A stretch of DNA of 33,577 nt, taken from contig JAHDBR010000023.1 in the NCBI GenBank assembly GCA_020630295.1, forward strand, positions 1 to 33,577, given 5' to 3'. Made by a program: the position numbers and the translations under genes. Positions 1 through 7,675 of the stretch are shown piece after piece; within the stretch, counting starts at the first letter, position 1; each line of letters opens with the position of its first letter. Source of the stretch: Sphingomonadaceae bacterium (GTDB lineage: Bacteria > Pseudomonadota > Alphaproteobacteria > Sphingomonadales > Sphingomonadaceae). The notes beneath the pieces were generated by a model, which was given only the letters and a program-made list of their open reading frames with translations, ran no database searches and was not told the origin of the DNA.

Positions 1-710
1 GCATCGTCATTGGCATCTTCATTGGCACCACCGCTGGCGACGCCATCTGCCCGCAACCCGCCAACGGTGCGGATCACTTGCCCGTCATAATACCCGTAGG
101 CCCGCAGAATATCGACCAACAACTGCTGATCGGACCGCGCACGCGCTGCGAGTTGGGCGATGCTGCCATCGTCTCCGGACAATTCGCGAATTGTCGACAA
201 CGCACGGAACCGGTCGACGAATTCATCCTGGATCGGAAAAGCCGCTTCATCCACCGGGAAAGCTAGAGCGAGTTCATCGCTAATTTCGACCAAGTCCGAA
301 TTTTCCATGCCCAGATTGGCGGGAAGTTCAGGTGCTGCAAACCGGATATCCTCGTCCGGCTCCAATTCCTGAATGGGTTCAATCTGCAGATCGTCGGGCC
401 ATTCCACCGCCAAATCGGGCAATTCCGCCATTGGCGAATCCGGAGCCAACTCTGCCGGATCAACCGAACTGTCCTCGGCTTCTACCGCTTCGAGAGTGCT
501 ATCACCGGTGTCCTGAACCGGAGGGGCGGCCTGATCCGCCGCCCATTCATCAGGATTTTCAACCGCAGCGTCAGGTATCAAATCATCAAGAGACAGTGGC
601 TGGCTTTGCGCTGCTGCGGGCGTGCCAGCAGACAGTGCCGCGAAAACGGCAATGGACGAAATACCGCTGCGCAATACCTTATTCGTTTGCCGGCATAGAT
701 TGCGGAGCAT
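1..710 (-). CDS. tamA: TamA-like outer-membrane assembly factor, N-terminal part (cut by window edge)
   Basis: This reading frame runs off the left edge, so only the first 236 codons are present. Residues 1-35 look like a signal peptide (basic start, hydrophobic core, Ala-rich end before Gln-Ser). Residues 37-122 hold 27 Asp/Glu and no Lys/Arg, an acidic Pro-rich linker. Residues 160-220 contain a segment with [14 protein letters not shown], which resembles the first POTRA repeat of TamA/BamA-family proteins. Such proteins insert beta-barrel proteins into the outer membrane, with POTRA domains in the periplasm and a C-terminal 16-strand barrel, which would lie outside the window. The ATG start overlaps the end of bpt by 32 nt, suggesting coupled expression. 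The call rests on the signal peptide and the POTRA-like motif; the family could also be plain BamA-like. Confidence 0.72.
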   Translation of the reverse strand, partial: MLRNLCRQTNKVLRSGISSIAVFAALSAGTPAAAQSQPLSLDDLIPDAAVENPDEWAADQAAPPVQDTGDSTLEAVEAEDSSVDPAELAPDSPMAELPDLAVEWPDDLQIEPIQELEPDEDIRFAAPELPANLGMENSDLVEISDELALAFPVDEAAFPIQDEFVDRFRALSTIRELSGDDGSIAQLAARARSDQQLLVDILRAYGYYDGQVIRTVGGLRADGVASGGANEDANDD

Positions 711-1539
711 AGCTGTCAGGCTCGCCCTCTTTAGCAGGACCTGCCTGCGCTTTCGCATTGCCATCTGTTGCGCCAACGGTGTTGGAAATAAGCGCTGACT
801 GTTCTTCTTTCGACATACGCTGCCAACCGTCACGGGTAAGCCGTTCGATTGGCCGGTACCGAATTTTGTAGCGCATCCGGTCAGACCCTTCGACCCAATA
901 TCCGAGATAGACATGGGGGAGCCCCTGTTCTGCCGCTCTGCGGATGTGATCAAGGATAATATAATTGCCAAGACCCGACCTTGCTTCATGTTCCGGGTCA
1001 TAGAAGCTATAAATCATCGACAACCCGTCACCTTGCCGATCTGTCAGGCAGGCACCAACAAGGCGGCCCGGCTCTGAACCACTGGAAGGCTCTCTATATT
1101 CAATGACATAGCTGCTAACGGGAGTATGCTCAACCATATCTGCGTAATCGACTTCTTCCATCGAAGCCATACCGCCGCCGGGATGCCTGACACCCAGATA
1201 ACGCTGTAGAAGTTCGAACTGCTCTTCGGTCGCCCATGGCCGGCATTCGGTGGCAACCAGATCGCTATTGCGGCGCAAATTGCGGCGCTGCGTGGTGCTG
1301 GCGGCGAATTCATCGGCGACAATGCGGACGGATACACACGCATTACAGTCCACGCAGCTGGGCCGGTAAGCCACCGTCTGACTGCGGCGGAACCCGATCC
1401 GGCCAAGCGCCTCGTTCAGCTGATCGGCATGATCGCCCTTCAGCTCTGTAAACACCTTACGCTCAACACGCCCTTCGAGATAAGGGCACGGAGCAGGCGT
1501 GGTTACAAAGAAACGGGGAAAGCGAACCGGAGCGGTCAC
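679..1539 (-). CDS. bpt: Aspartate/glutamate leucyltransferase (Bpt)
   Basis: This is an aminoacyl-tRNA-protein transferase. It adds leucine from Leu-tRNA to proteins with N-terminal Asp or Glu, marking them for ClpS/ClpAP in the N-degron pathway. The N-terminal ATE domain is clear: [14 protein letters not shown] is followed by the paired-Cys motif [14 protein letters not shown]. The C-terminal GNAT-like half carries [17 protein letters not shown] and [20 protein letters not shown], typical of the family. A GTG at 1539 is preferred because it yields the family-typical N-terminus [10 protein letters not shown] and has GAAGGA about 12 nt upstream. An in-frame GTG at 1572 would add 11 residues. 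The C-terminal tail of about 35 residues is low-complexity. The 3' end overlaps the TamA-like start, so the two are likely co-transcribed. Confidence 0.93.
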   Translation of the reverse strand: MTAPVRFPRFFVTTPAPCPYLEGRVERKVFTELKGDHADQLNEALGRIGFRRSQTVAYRPSCVDCNACVSVRIVADEFAASTTQRRNLRRNSDLVATECRPWATEEQFELLQRYLGVRHPGGGMASMEEVDYADMVEHTPVSSYVIEYREPSSGSEPGRLVGACLTDRQGDGLSMIYSFYDPEHEARSGLGNYIILDHIRRAAEQGLPHVYLGYWVEGSDRMRYKIRYRPIERLTRDGWQRMSKEEQSALISNTVGATDGNAKAQAGPAKEGEPDSYAPQSMPANE

Positions 1540-1596
1540 GTCGGAAAATGTTCCTTCTGAATGCAGAATCACGGCAAGTGCGAAAGGAGGGACTAT

Positions 1597-1646
1597 GGCC
1601 TCTGGAGGCCGCCGGTAAAAGTCCCTTAACCATTAAACACGGTTAA
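1597..1646. promoter_or_regulatory. Intergenic region upstream of bpt with hairpin and CtrA-like half-site
   Basis: The gap between bpt and the threonine ammonia-lyase gene holds a perfect 6-bp inverted repeat, GGCCTC-TG-GAGGCC (1597-1610). Next comes an AT-rich stretch with TTAACCAT at 1626-1633, and TTAAC (1626-1630) is mirrored by GTTAA (1642-1646). TTAACCAT resembles the CtrA half-site described in Caulobacter. The spacing of the TTAA pair at 1633 and 1643 is 6, not the canonical 7. A single 8-mer is weak evidence. No convincing -35/-10 pair was found. Confidence 0.25.
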
Positions 1647-1710
1647 TTATTGATTACTTTGCACATTTCGTGACCTGCTGCTCCAAGATCGGACAGGTTT
1701 GGCAGCCAGG

Positions 1711-2940
1711 TTAATTCAGTTCGACCTGACTGACCTGATAGCCTTTGCCGCGCATCGATTCGATCAGGGCGTTGAGCTGATCTGAATCGCGGGCTTCGCA
1801 TTCAATGTCGGTCACCAGCCCTTTGGCCGGCAGCGTTGTGAAAATACGTTGGTGATATATCTCGATAATATTCACATTATGCGCATCGAATTCGCGCATT
1901 ACCTTGAACAATGCGCCGGGCCTGTCCTGCAGGGTAACCCGCAAGCGGGCCAGACGGCCAGATCGCGCCAAATCGCGCAGCAGGACATTGGCCAAAAGCC
2001 GCGTATCGATATTTCCGCCGCACAGGACGAGGCCGATATTGCGGCCAGCGAAACGATCCGGGTTGGCCAGCACGGCCGCAAGCCCGGCTGCGCCGGCACC
2101 TTCAACCACGGTTTTCTCAATCTGCAATAAGAGCGAGACAGCTTTCTCCAGACGATCTTCGCTCACCAAAAGAATATCATCGACCCGTTCAGCGATAATT
2201 TTAGACGTAAATTCACCCGGTGCCTTCACCGAAATGCCTTCCGCCAGAGAATCCCCGCCGCAGGGCAAATCCTGCCCCTTCACGCGCGAATACATGGATG
2301 GATACAGTTCGGCCTGTACGCCAATCACTTCCATATCCGGCTTTAATGCGCGCGCGACTGTTGCCATGCCCGACATCAAACCGCCGCCGCCAATTGGCGT
2401 GACTATGCAATCCAGTTCCGGTGCGTCCTCAAACATTTCCAGCGCGACAGTGCCCTGCCCTGCAGCGACATTGGGTTCATCAAACGGGTGAACGAAAGTC
2501 AGGCCCATCTCCGTTTCCAGCTTACGTGCATGGGCATAAGCCTCGTCGAAGCTTTCACCTTCCAGCACAACATTGCCGCCGACACTTTCGGTTTGCATGA
2601 CTTTCACAGTCGGCGTGGTGCGCGGCATCACAATCGTGACCGGAACGCCGAGGCGCCGCCCGTGATAACTCAAGCCCTGCGAATGATTTCCAGCCGAAGC
2701 AGCAATCACCCCGCGTTGTTTCTGTTCTTCGGTTAGATGAAGCAACGCATTCAGTGCGCCGCGTTCTTTATATGCAGCCGTAAATTGCTGGTTTTCAAAC
2801 TTGAGCCAAATCTGCGCGCCGGTAATCTCTGACAGAGTAATGCTGTGCATAGTCGGGGTGTGAACCACCGCGCCTTTAATCCGCTCGGCTGCCGCGCGGA
2901 CGTGGTCGATAGTCAGGAGATCGGTTGCTGTTTCGGTCAT
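1711..2940 (-). CDS. ilvA: Threonine ammonia-lyase (PLP-dependent, C-terminal ACT domain)
   Basis: This enzyme deaminates threonine to 2-oxobutanoate, feeding isoleucine synthesis or threonine breakdown. The fold-type II PLP domain covers roughly residues 10-320. The Schiff-base lysine is K58 in AAYKERGALN, the asparagine loop is ASAGNHSQG (81-89), and the phosphate-binding glycine loop GGGGL is at 184-188. Residues from about 335 to 409 form a single ACT-like domain (VTLQDRPGALFKVM), matching the medium-length form of the family rather than the long biosynthetic IlvA with two regulatory domains. The ATG at 2940 gives the usual short N-terminus; a GTG at 2952 is also in frame. The gene stands alone and is divergent from the dehydrogenase at 3075. 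Effector control through the ACT domain is inferred. Confidence 0.93.
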   Translation of the reverse strand: MTETATDLLTIDHVRAAAERIKGAVVHTPTMHSITLSEITGAQIWLKFENQQFTAAYKERGALNALLHLTEEQKQRGVIAASAGNHSQGLSYHGRRLGVPVTIVMPRTTPTVKVMQTESVGGNVVLEGESFDEAYAHARKLETEMGLTFVHPFDEPNVAAGQGTVALEMFEDAPELDCIVTPIGGGGLMSGMATVARALKPDMEVIGVQAELYPSMYSRVKGQDLPCGGDSLAEGISVKAPGEFTSKIIAERVDDILLVSEDRLEKAVSLLLQIEKTVVEGAGAAGLAAVLANPDRFAGRNIGLVLCGGNIDTRLLANVLLRDLARSGRLARLRVTLQDRPGALFKVMREFDAHNVNIIEIYHQRIFTTLPAKGLVTDIECEARDSDQLNALIESMRGKGYQVSQVELN

Positions 2941-3074
2941 AACATTGCGCACTATGCGAAAACGGGCGGTTGGGAAATACGCTATTGGCGCAATCGCGCA
3001 TCAATCTGCTTTTGGGCGCGAAAGCTGGGGCATCGCCATTTGCTTTGCTGAAGAAACGCCTTAATCCCGTCGGC

Positions 3075-3968
3075 ATGACAAAATCACACAATATCGCGTT
3101 TCTTGGCCTCGGCGTTATGGGCGCACCGATGGCTGCGTTTCTGGCCAAGGCTGGCCACCAAGTCACCGCATATAACCGGACCGCCAGCAAAGCTGAAACG
3201 CTTGCCAGTCGGGTGTCCGAAGACGGACTTCAGATGCGCACTGCGCTTTCTCCGGCGGATGCGGCGCGGGAAGCCGAAATTGTGATCTCCTGTGTCGGCA
3301 ATGACGATGATCTGGCCCAGATCTTGGAGGGCGAAGATGGTGCTCTTGCTGCTATGGCAGCGGGCACATTATTCATTGACCATACCACCGTATCCCCGGA
3401 CATGGCACGAACCGTTGCAGGATGGTGCGCAGAGCGCGAGCTTGACTGCCTTGATGCGCCCGTATCCGGCGGACAGGCAGGTGCCGAAAACGGAACGCTG
3501 GCGATTATGTGCGGCGGGACCGATCAGGCCTATATGCGCGCCGAACCAATCATGCAGGCTTACGGCAAAACGATTATCCATGTCGGCGATGCCGGCGCCG
3601 GGCAAACCGCTAAAATGGCCAATCAGATGTGCATCGCCGGGGTACTTGGCGGGTTGAGCGAGGCGGTCCGGTTGACGCAAGCATCCGGCGTTGATCCGGA
3701 TAAAGTGTTGGCCGCGATTTCGGGGGGTGCCGCGCAAAGCTGGCAAATGGAAAACCGCTGGCAAACGATGGTTGCAGACGAGTTTGATTTCGGATTTGCG
3801 ATCGACTGGATGCGCAAAGATCTCGGCTATGCCCTCGCAGAAGCAGACCGGCTGGGCCTCGACAGTCCGGTATCGAGGCTTGTCGATTCTTTTTATGCCG
3901 ATATTCAGGCTATGGATGGCGGCGGACGCCAAGATACCAGCGCTTTGATCCGCAGATTACCGCGGTGA
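3075..3968 (+). CDS. NAD(P)-dependent beta-hydroxyacid dehydrogenase family protein
   Basis: This 297-residue protein belongs to the 3-hydroxyisobutyrate dehydrogenase / tartronate semialdehyde reductase superfamily. The Rossmann motif GLGVMGAPMA lies near the N-terminus. It is followed by the substrate-binding signature DAPVSGGQAGAENGTLAIM and by HVGDAGAGQTAKMANQM, whose lysine corresponds to the catalytic Lys of the family. The C-terminal helical part contains FDFGFAIDWMRKDLGYAL, also typical. The substrate cannot be fixed: 3-hydroxyisobutyrate (valine catabolism), glyoxylate or succinic semialdehyde reduction are all possible. An upstream extension to 2970 is open, but this ATG gives the proper start just before the first beta strand. 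The amidohydrolase gene follows 42 nt after the stop, so an operon is plausible. Confidence 0.88.
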   Translation: MTKSHNIAFLGLGVMGAPMAAFLAKAGHQVTAYNRTASKAETLASRVSEDGLQMRTALSPADAAREAEIVISCVGNDDDLAQILEGEDGALAAMAAGTLFIDHTTVSPDMARTVAGWCAERELDCLDAPVSGGQAGAENGTLAIMCGGTDQAYMRAEPIMQAYGKTIIHVGDAGAGQTAKMANQMCIAGVLGGLSEAVRLTQASGVDPDKVLAAISGGAAQSWQMENRWQTMVADEFDFGFAIDWMRKDLGYALAEADRLGLDSPVSRLVDSFYADIQAMDGGGRQDTSALIRRLPR

Positions 3969-4010
3969 TCGATGATCGCTTTGGAACGACTTGAACCGGT
4001 TATGGGAATT

Positions 4011-5672
4011 ATGATGATAAAACGCCTTTGCTCTGCGCTTGCCTGTGCGGCCGCTTTTACTGCGACCCCCGTTCTTGCTGACCAGATTGTCGACAATATT
4101 CAGGGTATCCGCATCGCCGATGACGGGTCGGCGCAACGTTTCACCGCTTTGTGGATCGATGATGATGGCCGGATAAAACAGGTCATTGAACAGGGTGATG
4201 ATATGCCCCGCGCGGATTACCGCGTGGATGGCAAAGGCCGGTATGTCATCCCCGGTCTGATCGATTCGCATCTACACGTCATGGGCATCGGATTTGGCGC
4301 GCTGACCCTTGATCTCTCCGGTACGAATTCGTTGGCTGAGGCGCAGCAACTGATTGCGCAATATGCTGCCGAGAATCCCGGTGCGCGGTGGATCATCGGA
4401 CGCGGCTGGAATCAGGAGAAATGGGGGCTTGGGCGGTTTCCAACTGCTGCTGAACTTGACGCTGCGGTTTCCGATCGTCCCGTTTGGCTGGAACGCGTGG
4501 ACGGCCATGCTGGCTGGGCCAACACCGCTGCAATGAAACTGGCGGGTGTGACGGCTGCTTCCAAATCACCCAGCGGAGGGCGTGTCGAGCGTCTGCCGGG
4601 CTCACGTACCCCGTCAGGCATTTTTGTCGATAATGCCGCCGCGCTGGTGCAATCTTCCGTTCCCGCTCCGCGTCCGGAGGACCGTGATCTGGCGCTCTCC
4701 AAGGCGCAGGATATTCTGTTATCCTTTGGCATCACCGCTGCGGCGGATATGGGTACGACGATAGAGGATTGGCAGTCTTTCCGGCGCGCAGGTGATGGCG
4801 GATGGCTGAAGGTCCGTATCATGTCCTATGCAGCAGGTGTCGAGGCAATGGAACTGATCGGCGGCCCCCGCCCCGGTCCATGGCTATATGATGATAAATT
4901 GCGCCTCAACGGTGTGAAGCTGTATCTGGATGGTGCGCTGGGATCGCGCGGTGCTTGGCTGAAACGTCCCTATTCAGACGATGCGGGCAATACGGGCCTG
5001 CCGCTGCAAACCTCGGCCCAATTGCGCAATTTGATGAGCCGCGCAGCGCTGGATAAGTTTCAGCTCGCGATTCATGCAATTGGCGATGCGGCGAACAGTG
5101 AAGTCCTGAGCGCTATCGACGAGCTTACCGCGACTTACGAAGGAGACCGACGCTGGCGGATTGAGCACGCGCAAGTCGTAGACCCGGCTGAAATTGCGAA
5201 ATTTGGCGAGAACGGGACGATCGCTTCGATGCAGCCCGTTCACCAGACATCGGACAGGACCATGGCGGAGGCACGGCTCGATCCGGCGCGTCTAACCGGT
5301 GCCTATGCATGGCAAACCATTTTCAACACCGGCGCACCGCTGGCGTTCGGGTCCGATGCGCCGGTGGAGTCGCCAGACCCGTTCGCCGGCCTGGCGGCAG
5401 CCATTTCGCGCACCGGTCCGGATGGAGAGCCATTTGGCGGTTGGCGAATCGAAGAACGGGTCAGCCGCGCGCAAGCCCTTGCCGGCTTCACTTCCGCTGG
5501 TGCCTTTGCCGGTTTCGCCGACGGTCGCTTCGGGAAACTTGCCGCAGGCGAGCGTGCTGACTTCGTATTCATTGATCAGGACTTGCTCCTCGCTTCGCCC
5601 GAATCTATTCGCAATACCCGTGTCTTGGAGACATGGGTTGGAGGTCAGAAAGTTTTCTCAGCTACCAATTAG
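4011..5672 (+). CDS. Exported YtcJ-type amidohydrolase (amidohydrolase family 3)
   Basis: This 553-residue metal-dependent hydrolase has an apparent N-terminal signal peptide (MMIKRLCSALACAAAFTATP, then VLA), placing it in the periplasm. The metal ligands H87 and H89 sit in IDSHLHVMG. GVKLYLDGALGSRGAW carries the lysine typical of the family. AIHAIGDAA and IEHAQ supply further His ligands, and FGSDAPVESPDPF supplies the catalytic Asp. Relatives include N-substituted formamide deformylase and many uncharacterised exported hydrolases, so the substrate is unknown. Frames open further upstream (3972, 4002), but starting at 4011 places the signal peptide correctly. It probably shares a transcript with the dehydrogenase gene before it. 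No hairpin terminator was seen directly after it. Confidence 0.87.
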   Translation: MMIKRLCSALACAAAFTATPVLADQIVDNIQGIRIADDGSAQRFTALWIDDDGRIKQVIEQGDDMPRADYRVDGKGRYVIPGLIDSHLHVMGIGFGALTLDLSGTNSLAEAQQLIAQYAAENPGARWIIGRGWNQEKWGLGRFPTAAELDAAVSDRPVWLERVDGHAGWANTAAMKLAGVTAASKSPSGGRVERLPGSRTPSGIFVDNAAALVQSSVPAPRPEDRDLALSKAQDILLSFGITAAADMGTTIEDWQSFRRAGDGGWLKVRIMSYAAGVEAMELIGGPRPGPWLYDDKLRLNGVKLYLDGALGSRGAWLKRPYSDDAGNTGLPLQTSAQLRNLMSRAALDKFQLAIHAIGDAANSEVLSAIDELTATYEGDRRWRIEHAQVVDPAEIAKFGENGTIASMQPVHQTSDRTMAEARLDPARLTGAYAWQTIFNTGAPLAFGSDAPVESPDPFAGLAAAISRTGPDGEPFGGWRIEERVSRAQALAGFTSAGAFAGFADGRFGKLAAGERADFVFIDQDLLLASPESIRNTRVLETWVGGQKVFSATN

Positions 5673-5734
5673 GTGCAGTGCAGCATCAATTGGTCGGGAA
5701 TCAGCAACGGTTCGCCGGAAATACAGAAAATTTT

Positions 5735-5763
5735 TTGAACTTTAACCAAACTGAAACGATAAT
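5735..5763 (+). promoter_or_regulatory. Candidate sigma70 promoter (TTGAAC-N17-GATAAT)
   Basis: A -35-like TTGAAC at 5735-5740 and a -10-like GATAAT at 5758-5763 are separated by exactly 17 nt. This is the best promoter match noticed in the window. Transcription would start near 5770, about 220 nt before the start codon at 5989. A weaker pair, TTGGCA (5899) and TATGGT (5924) with a 19-nt spacer, could give a much shorter leader. Confidence 0.5.
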
Positions 5764-5869
5764 TAGACAAGTGCAATGTGTGTGCGGCTTTGTAAAAAAA
5801 TCCGTTACACGCAAAGGACTTATGAAATTTTCAGGGCGCGGTGGCCCGGGAATTGTTAACTAGGATAAG

Positions 5870-5887
5870 TGTTACATTTCGGTAACA
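5870..5887. promoter_or_regulatory. Inverted repeat TGTTAC-N6-GTAACA
   Basis: Two perfect 6-nt arms (5870-5875 and 5882-5887) flank a 6-nt spacer, an 18-nt dyad of the size bound by a dimeric repressor or activator. It lies between the candidate promoter and the small peptide gene. No regulator can be assigned from sequence alone. Confidence 0.35.
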
Positions 5888-5919
5888 TAAGCGGGAGTTT
5901 GGCAACAGATTTTTGCTTG

Positions 5920-5945
5920 CCTCTATGGTCTGACTACCGTAGAGG
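5920..5945 (+). promoter_or_regulatory. 5' leader hairpin, 10-bp stem with one G-U pair
   Basis: CCTCTATGGT (5920-5929) pairs with ACCGTAGAGG (5936-5945) around the loop CTGACT. There is one wobble pair and no mismatch. It is not followed by a T-run, so it is not an ordinary terminator. It sits about 44 nt before the start codon, and the 3' arm contains the Shine-Dalgarno-like TAGAGGAG. It may be a translation or RNA-stability control element; a protein-binding dyad is the alternative. Confidence 0.4.
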
Positions 5946-5988
5946 AGCCCCTGAGATTAATTATAGAGAGCTCTAAGGAGACGATTTG

Positions 5989-6222
5989 ATGAAGTTCCGT
6001 AACCTGCTTGCTGCAACTGCAGCTGTTTCGCTGGCAGCATCGCCAGCACTGGCGCAAAGCGCTGACGCTGACCGTGCTACTGCACCTGTAACTGGTGAGA
6101 GCGCACTGGGTGATGACGCAGGTGGTGCTGGCATCATCCTTGCGATCCTCGCAGCTGCTGCGATTATTGCTGGCATCGTGATTGCCGGTGGTAACGAAGA
6201 CGATACACCAACTAGCCCGTAA
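5989..6222 (+). CDS. Small exported single-span membrane peptide, unknown function
   Basis: This 77-residue protein starts with a convincing signal peptide (residues 1-22, ending ALA before Gln-Ser). A short polar Asp-rich stretch follows, then one hydrophobic segment rich in Ala, Ile and Gly (about 46-68: GIILAILAAAAIIAGIVIAGG), and an acidic tail, NEDDTPTSP. The Gly/Ala-rich helix would favour tight helix packing. I recall similar short proteins with acidic tails ending near Ser-Pro in sphingomonads, without known function. The ATG at 5989 is chosen over the adjacent TTG because TAAGGAG lies 8 nt upstream. It is a single gene with its own apparent promoter and terminator, suggesting high or regulated expression. 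Confidence 0.85.
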   Translation: MKFRNLLAATAAVSLAASPALAQSADADRATAPVTGESALGDDAGGAGIILAILAAAAIIAGIVIAGGNEDDTPTSP

Positions 6223-6246
6223 CAACGGTCTAAGTTGAACAATTAG

Positions 6247-6274
6247 ACGGGGCCATTTTTGGCCCCGTTTTTTT
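6247..6274 (+). terminator. Rho-independent terminator of the small peptide gene
   Basis: A perfect 8-bp stem, ACGGGGCC / GGCCCCGT (6247-6254, 6261-6268), with the loop ATTTTT is followed by a run of seven T ending at 6274. It lies 24 nt after the stop codon. Confidence 0.92.
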
Positions 6275-6442
6275 GTGCCGGTTTTCAGCGCAATCGGACG
6301 CTGGCGACATGGTTTGCGAAATAATTGGTACCGGGGACGCTGATCTACATGGTCCCGGCATCGTCGCACCCAAGAGTGTCTATCTGATAGGTTTGGATTT
6401 ATAACTGATTGCCGGGGACATGATCCGTGGCGAGACACACCG
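6275..6442. other. Convergent intergenic spacer before tatC
   Basis: No gene was seen. CCGGGGAC at about 6332 and GTCCCGG at about 6352 can form a bulged hairpin, and CCGGGGAC recurs near 6413. None has a clear T-run on the minus strand, so a tatC terminator cannot be named with confidence. Confidence 0.3.
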
Positions 6443-7240
6443 TTACGTATCGGTGCTTTCTTTGTCGCCATCACCGTCGGTCTTTGCCTTCTTGCGTTCC
6501 GTAAACCGCATAATCAGCAGCGATCCTTCAAACAAGAAAACTAGCGGTACCGCCAATATGAGCTGGGATCCCGGATCTGGCGGCGTCACAATCGCAGCAA
6601 CCGCAACAACCAGAACAATTACGTAGCGGCGCGCACCAGCCAGTTGCTGACGGCTGACTATGCCCGCACCGTTCAATAAAAGCAGCAGAACAGGCAGCAG
6701 AAAACTGATCCCGAATGCCAGAATGAATTGCATTACCAGTGACAGATACTCACCCGCTGCGGGCAAGGCTTCGAGCGGCACGCCGCCAGTTACGCCTTCA
6801 AATCCGATAAACCACCGAAAGGCTGTCGGCATCACTACGTAATAGGCGAGCGCAGCGCCGAGAGTGAAAAGAAGCGGTGTCGCGATCAGAAATGGCAAAA
6901 ATGCCTTCTTCTCTCGTGCGTAAAGGCCCGGCGCAACGAACGCCCACAACTGGTTGGCGATAAACGGGAAAGTTAAGCAAAACCCGGCAAACAAGGCCAC
7001 TTTCAGTTCAACGAAGAACGCCTCATACAGCTTGGTATAAATCAGCCTCCCTTCCCCGGGAGGAAATGCGGCCTCAAGCGGTCGTACCAAAAATCCGTAA
7101 ACCTCATCGGCAAAATAGAGACCGATCACGAACCCGATAGCCAGTGCGATCACGCACCGCACGAGTCGCCCGCGTAGCTCAACCAGATGATCGAGCAGCG
7201 GAGCTTGCGATTCGTCGATGTCTTTGATCCCCAGTGCCAT
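6443..7240 (-). CDS. tatC: Twin-arginine translocase subunit TatC
   Basis: TatC is the polytopic receptor of the Tat system in the inner membrane; with TatB it binds twin-arginine signal peptides of folded proteins. The 265-residue sequence shows six hydrophobic segments. It also shows the N-terminal HLVELRGRL motif (18-26), the first-loop signature FVAPGLYAREKK (101-112) and a glutamate in GEYLSLVM (164). The basic and acidic C-terminal tail is cytoplasmic. It starts 2 nt after the tatB stop, in the order tatA-tatB-tatC downstream of scpB. Length and motifs are normal for the family. Confidence 0.97.
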   Translation of the reverse strand: MALGIKDIDESQAPLLDHLVELRGRLVRCVIALAIGFVIGLYFADEVYGFLVRPLEAAFPPGEGRLIYTKLYEAFFVELKVALFAGFCLTFPFIANQLWAFVAPGLYAREKKAFLPFLIATPLLFTLGAALAYYVVMPTAFRWFIGFEGVTGGVPLEALPAAGEYLSLVMQFILAFGISFLLPVLLLLLNGAGIVSRQQLAGARRYVIVLVVAVAAIVTPPDPGSQLILAVPLVFLFEGSLLIMRFTERKKAKTDGDGDKESTDT

Positions 7241-7242
7241 TA

Positions 7243-7653
7243 CTATGCGCTGCCTTTGTCCGGCGCATCAAGTGGCAGCGAAGGCTGATCTGAATCGTCT
7301 TCAGTTGATGTCTGTTGACCCTTTGCTTCGCCGGTGGACATTTCCGCGGCGCCATCAGCAGATGGCCCGTTTTGAGCGGTGTCTTCCTGCATTTCTGGAA
7401 GCGGTACCATCTCAGCAGCGGGGGTTTCCGCCATGATCTTGGCGTTCTGTTCCTGCCACTTCTTTTCCATATCTTCCATTTCCGCTTCGCGTACGATCGC
7501 GTCGAAACCGCTGCGGAATTGTGCCGATGCGCGGCGAATCTTACCGACCCATTTGCCCGCTGCGCGCAGCGCCATAGGCATATCTTTCGGGCCGATCACG
7601 ATGATCGCCACGATAACGAGTACCAATAATTCGAGAGCGCCAATATCAAACAT
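7243..7653 (-). CDS. tatB: Twin-arginine translocase subunit TatB
   Basis: TatB has an N-terminal membrane helix (residues 4-21) starting MFDIGALELLVLVIVAIIV. The TatB-typical IGPKDMPMALRAAGKWVGKIRR hinge and amphipathic helix region follows, then a charged coiled region and an acidic, Ser/Thr/Asp-rich tail of about 60 residues. The conserved Glu at position 8 and the GP hinge separate it from TatA. TatB couples signal-peptide binding at TatC to assembly of the TatA pore. The gene sits between tatA and tatC in one transcript, with 22 nt to tatA. Confidence 0.95.
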   Translation of the reverse strand: MFDIGALELLVLVIVAIIVIGPKDMPMALRAAGKWVGKIRRASAQFRSGFDAIVREAEMEDMEKKWQEQNAKIMAETPAAEMVPLPEMQEDTAQNGPSADGAAEMSTGEAKGQQTSTEDDSDQPSLPLDAPDKGSA

Positions 7654-7675
7654 ACGCGCGGCTGCGGGTCAGAAC

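Larger units (their letters stand above)
5673..5988 (+). other. 316-nt gap: long leader of the small exported peptide gene
   Basis: No conserved gene was found here. From left to right it holds a sigma70-like promoter (5735-5763), a 13-codon ORF (5822-5863, ATG preceded by AAGGA only 3 nt away), an inverted repeat (5870-5887), a stable hairpin (5920-5945) and a strong ribosome binding site, TAAGGAG, at 5974-5980. GTTACA occurs at 5804-5809 and again at 5871-5876. Together these suggest a leader of about 220 nt with regulatory structure, but whether the short ORF is translated is unknown. Confidence 0.5.

Noticed and set aside
263-463. 66-codon minus-strand frame
   Set aside because: It is out of frame with the TamA-like coding frame, which has a signal peptide and POTRA-like motif and runs to the window edge.
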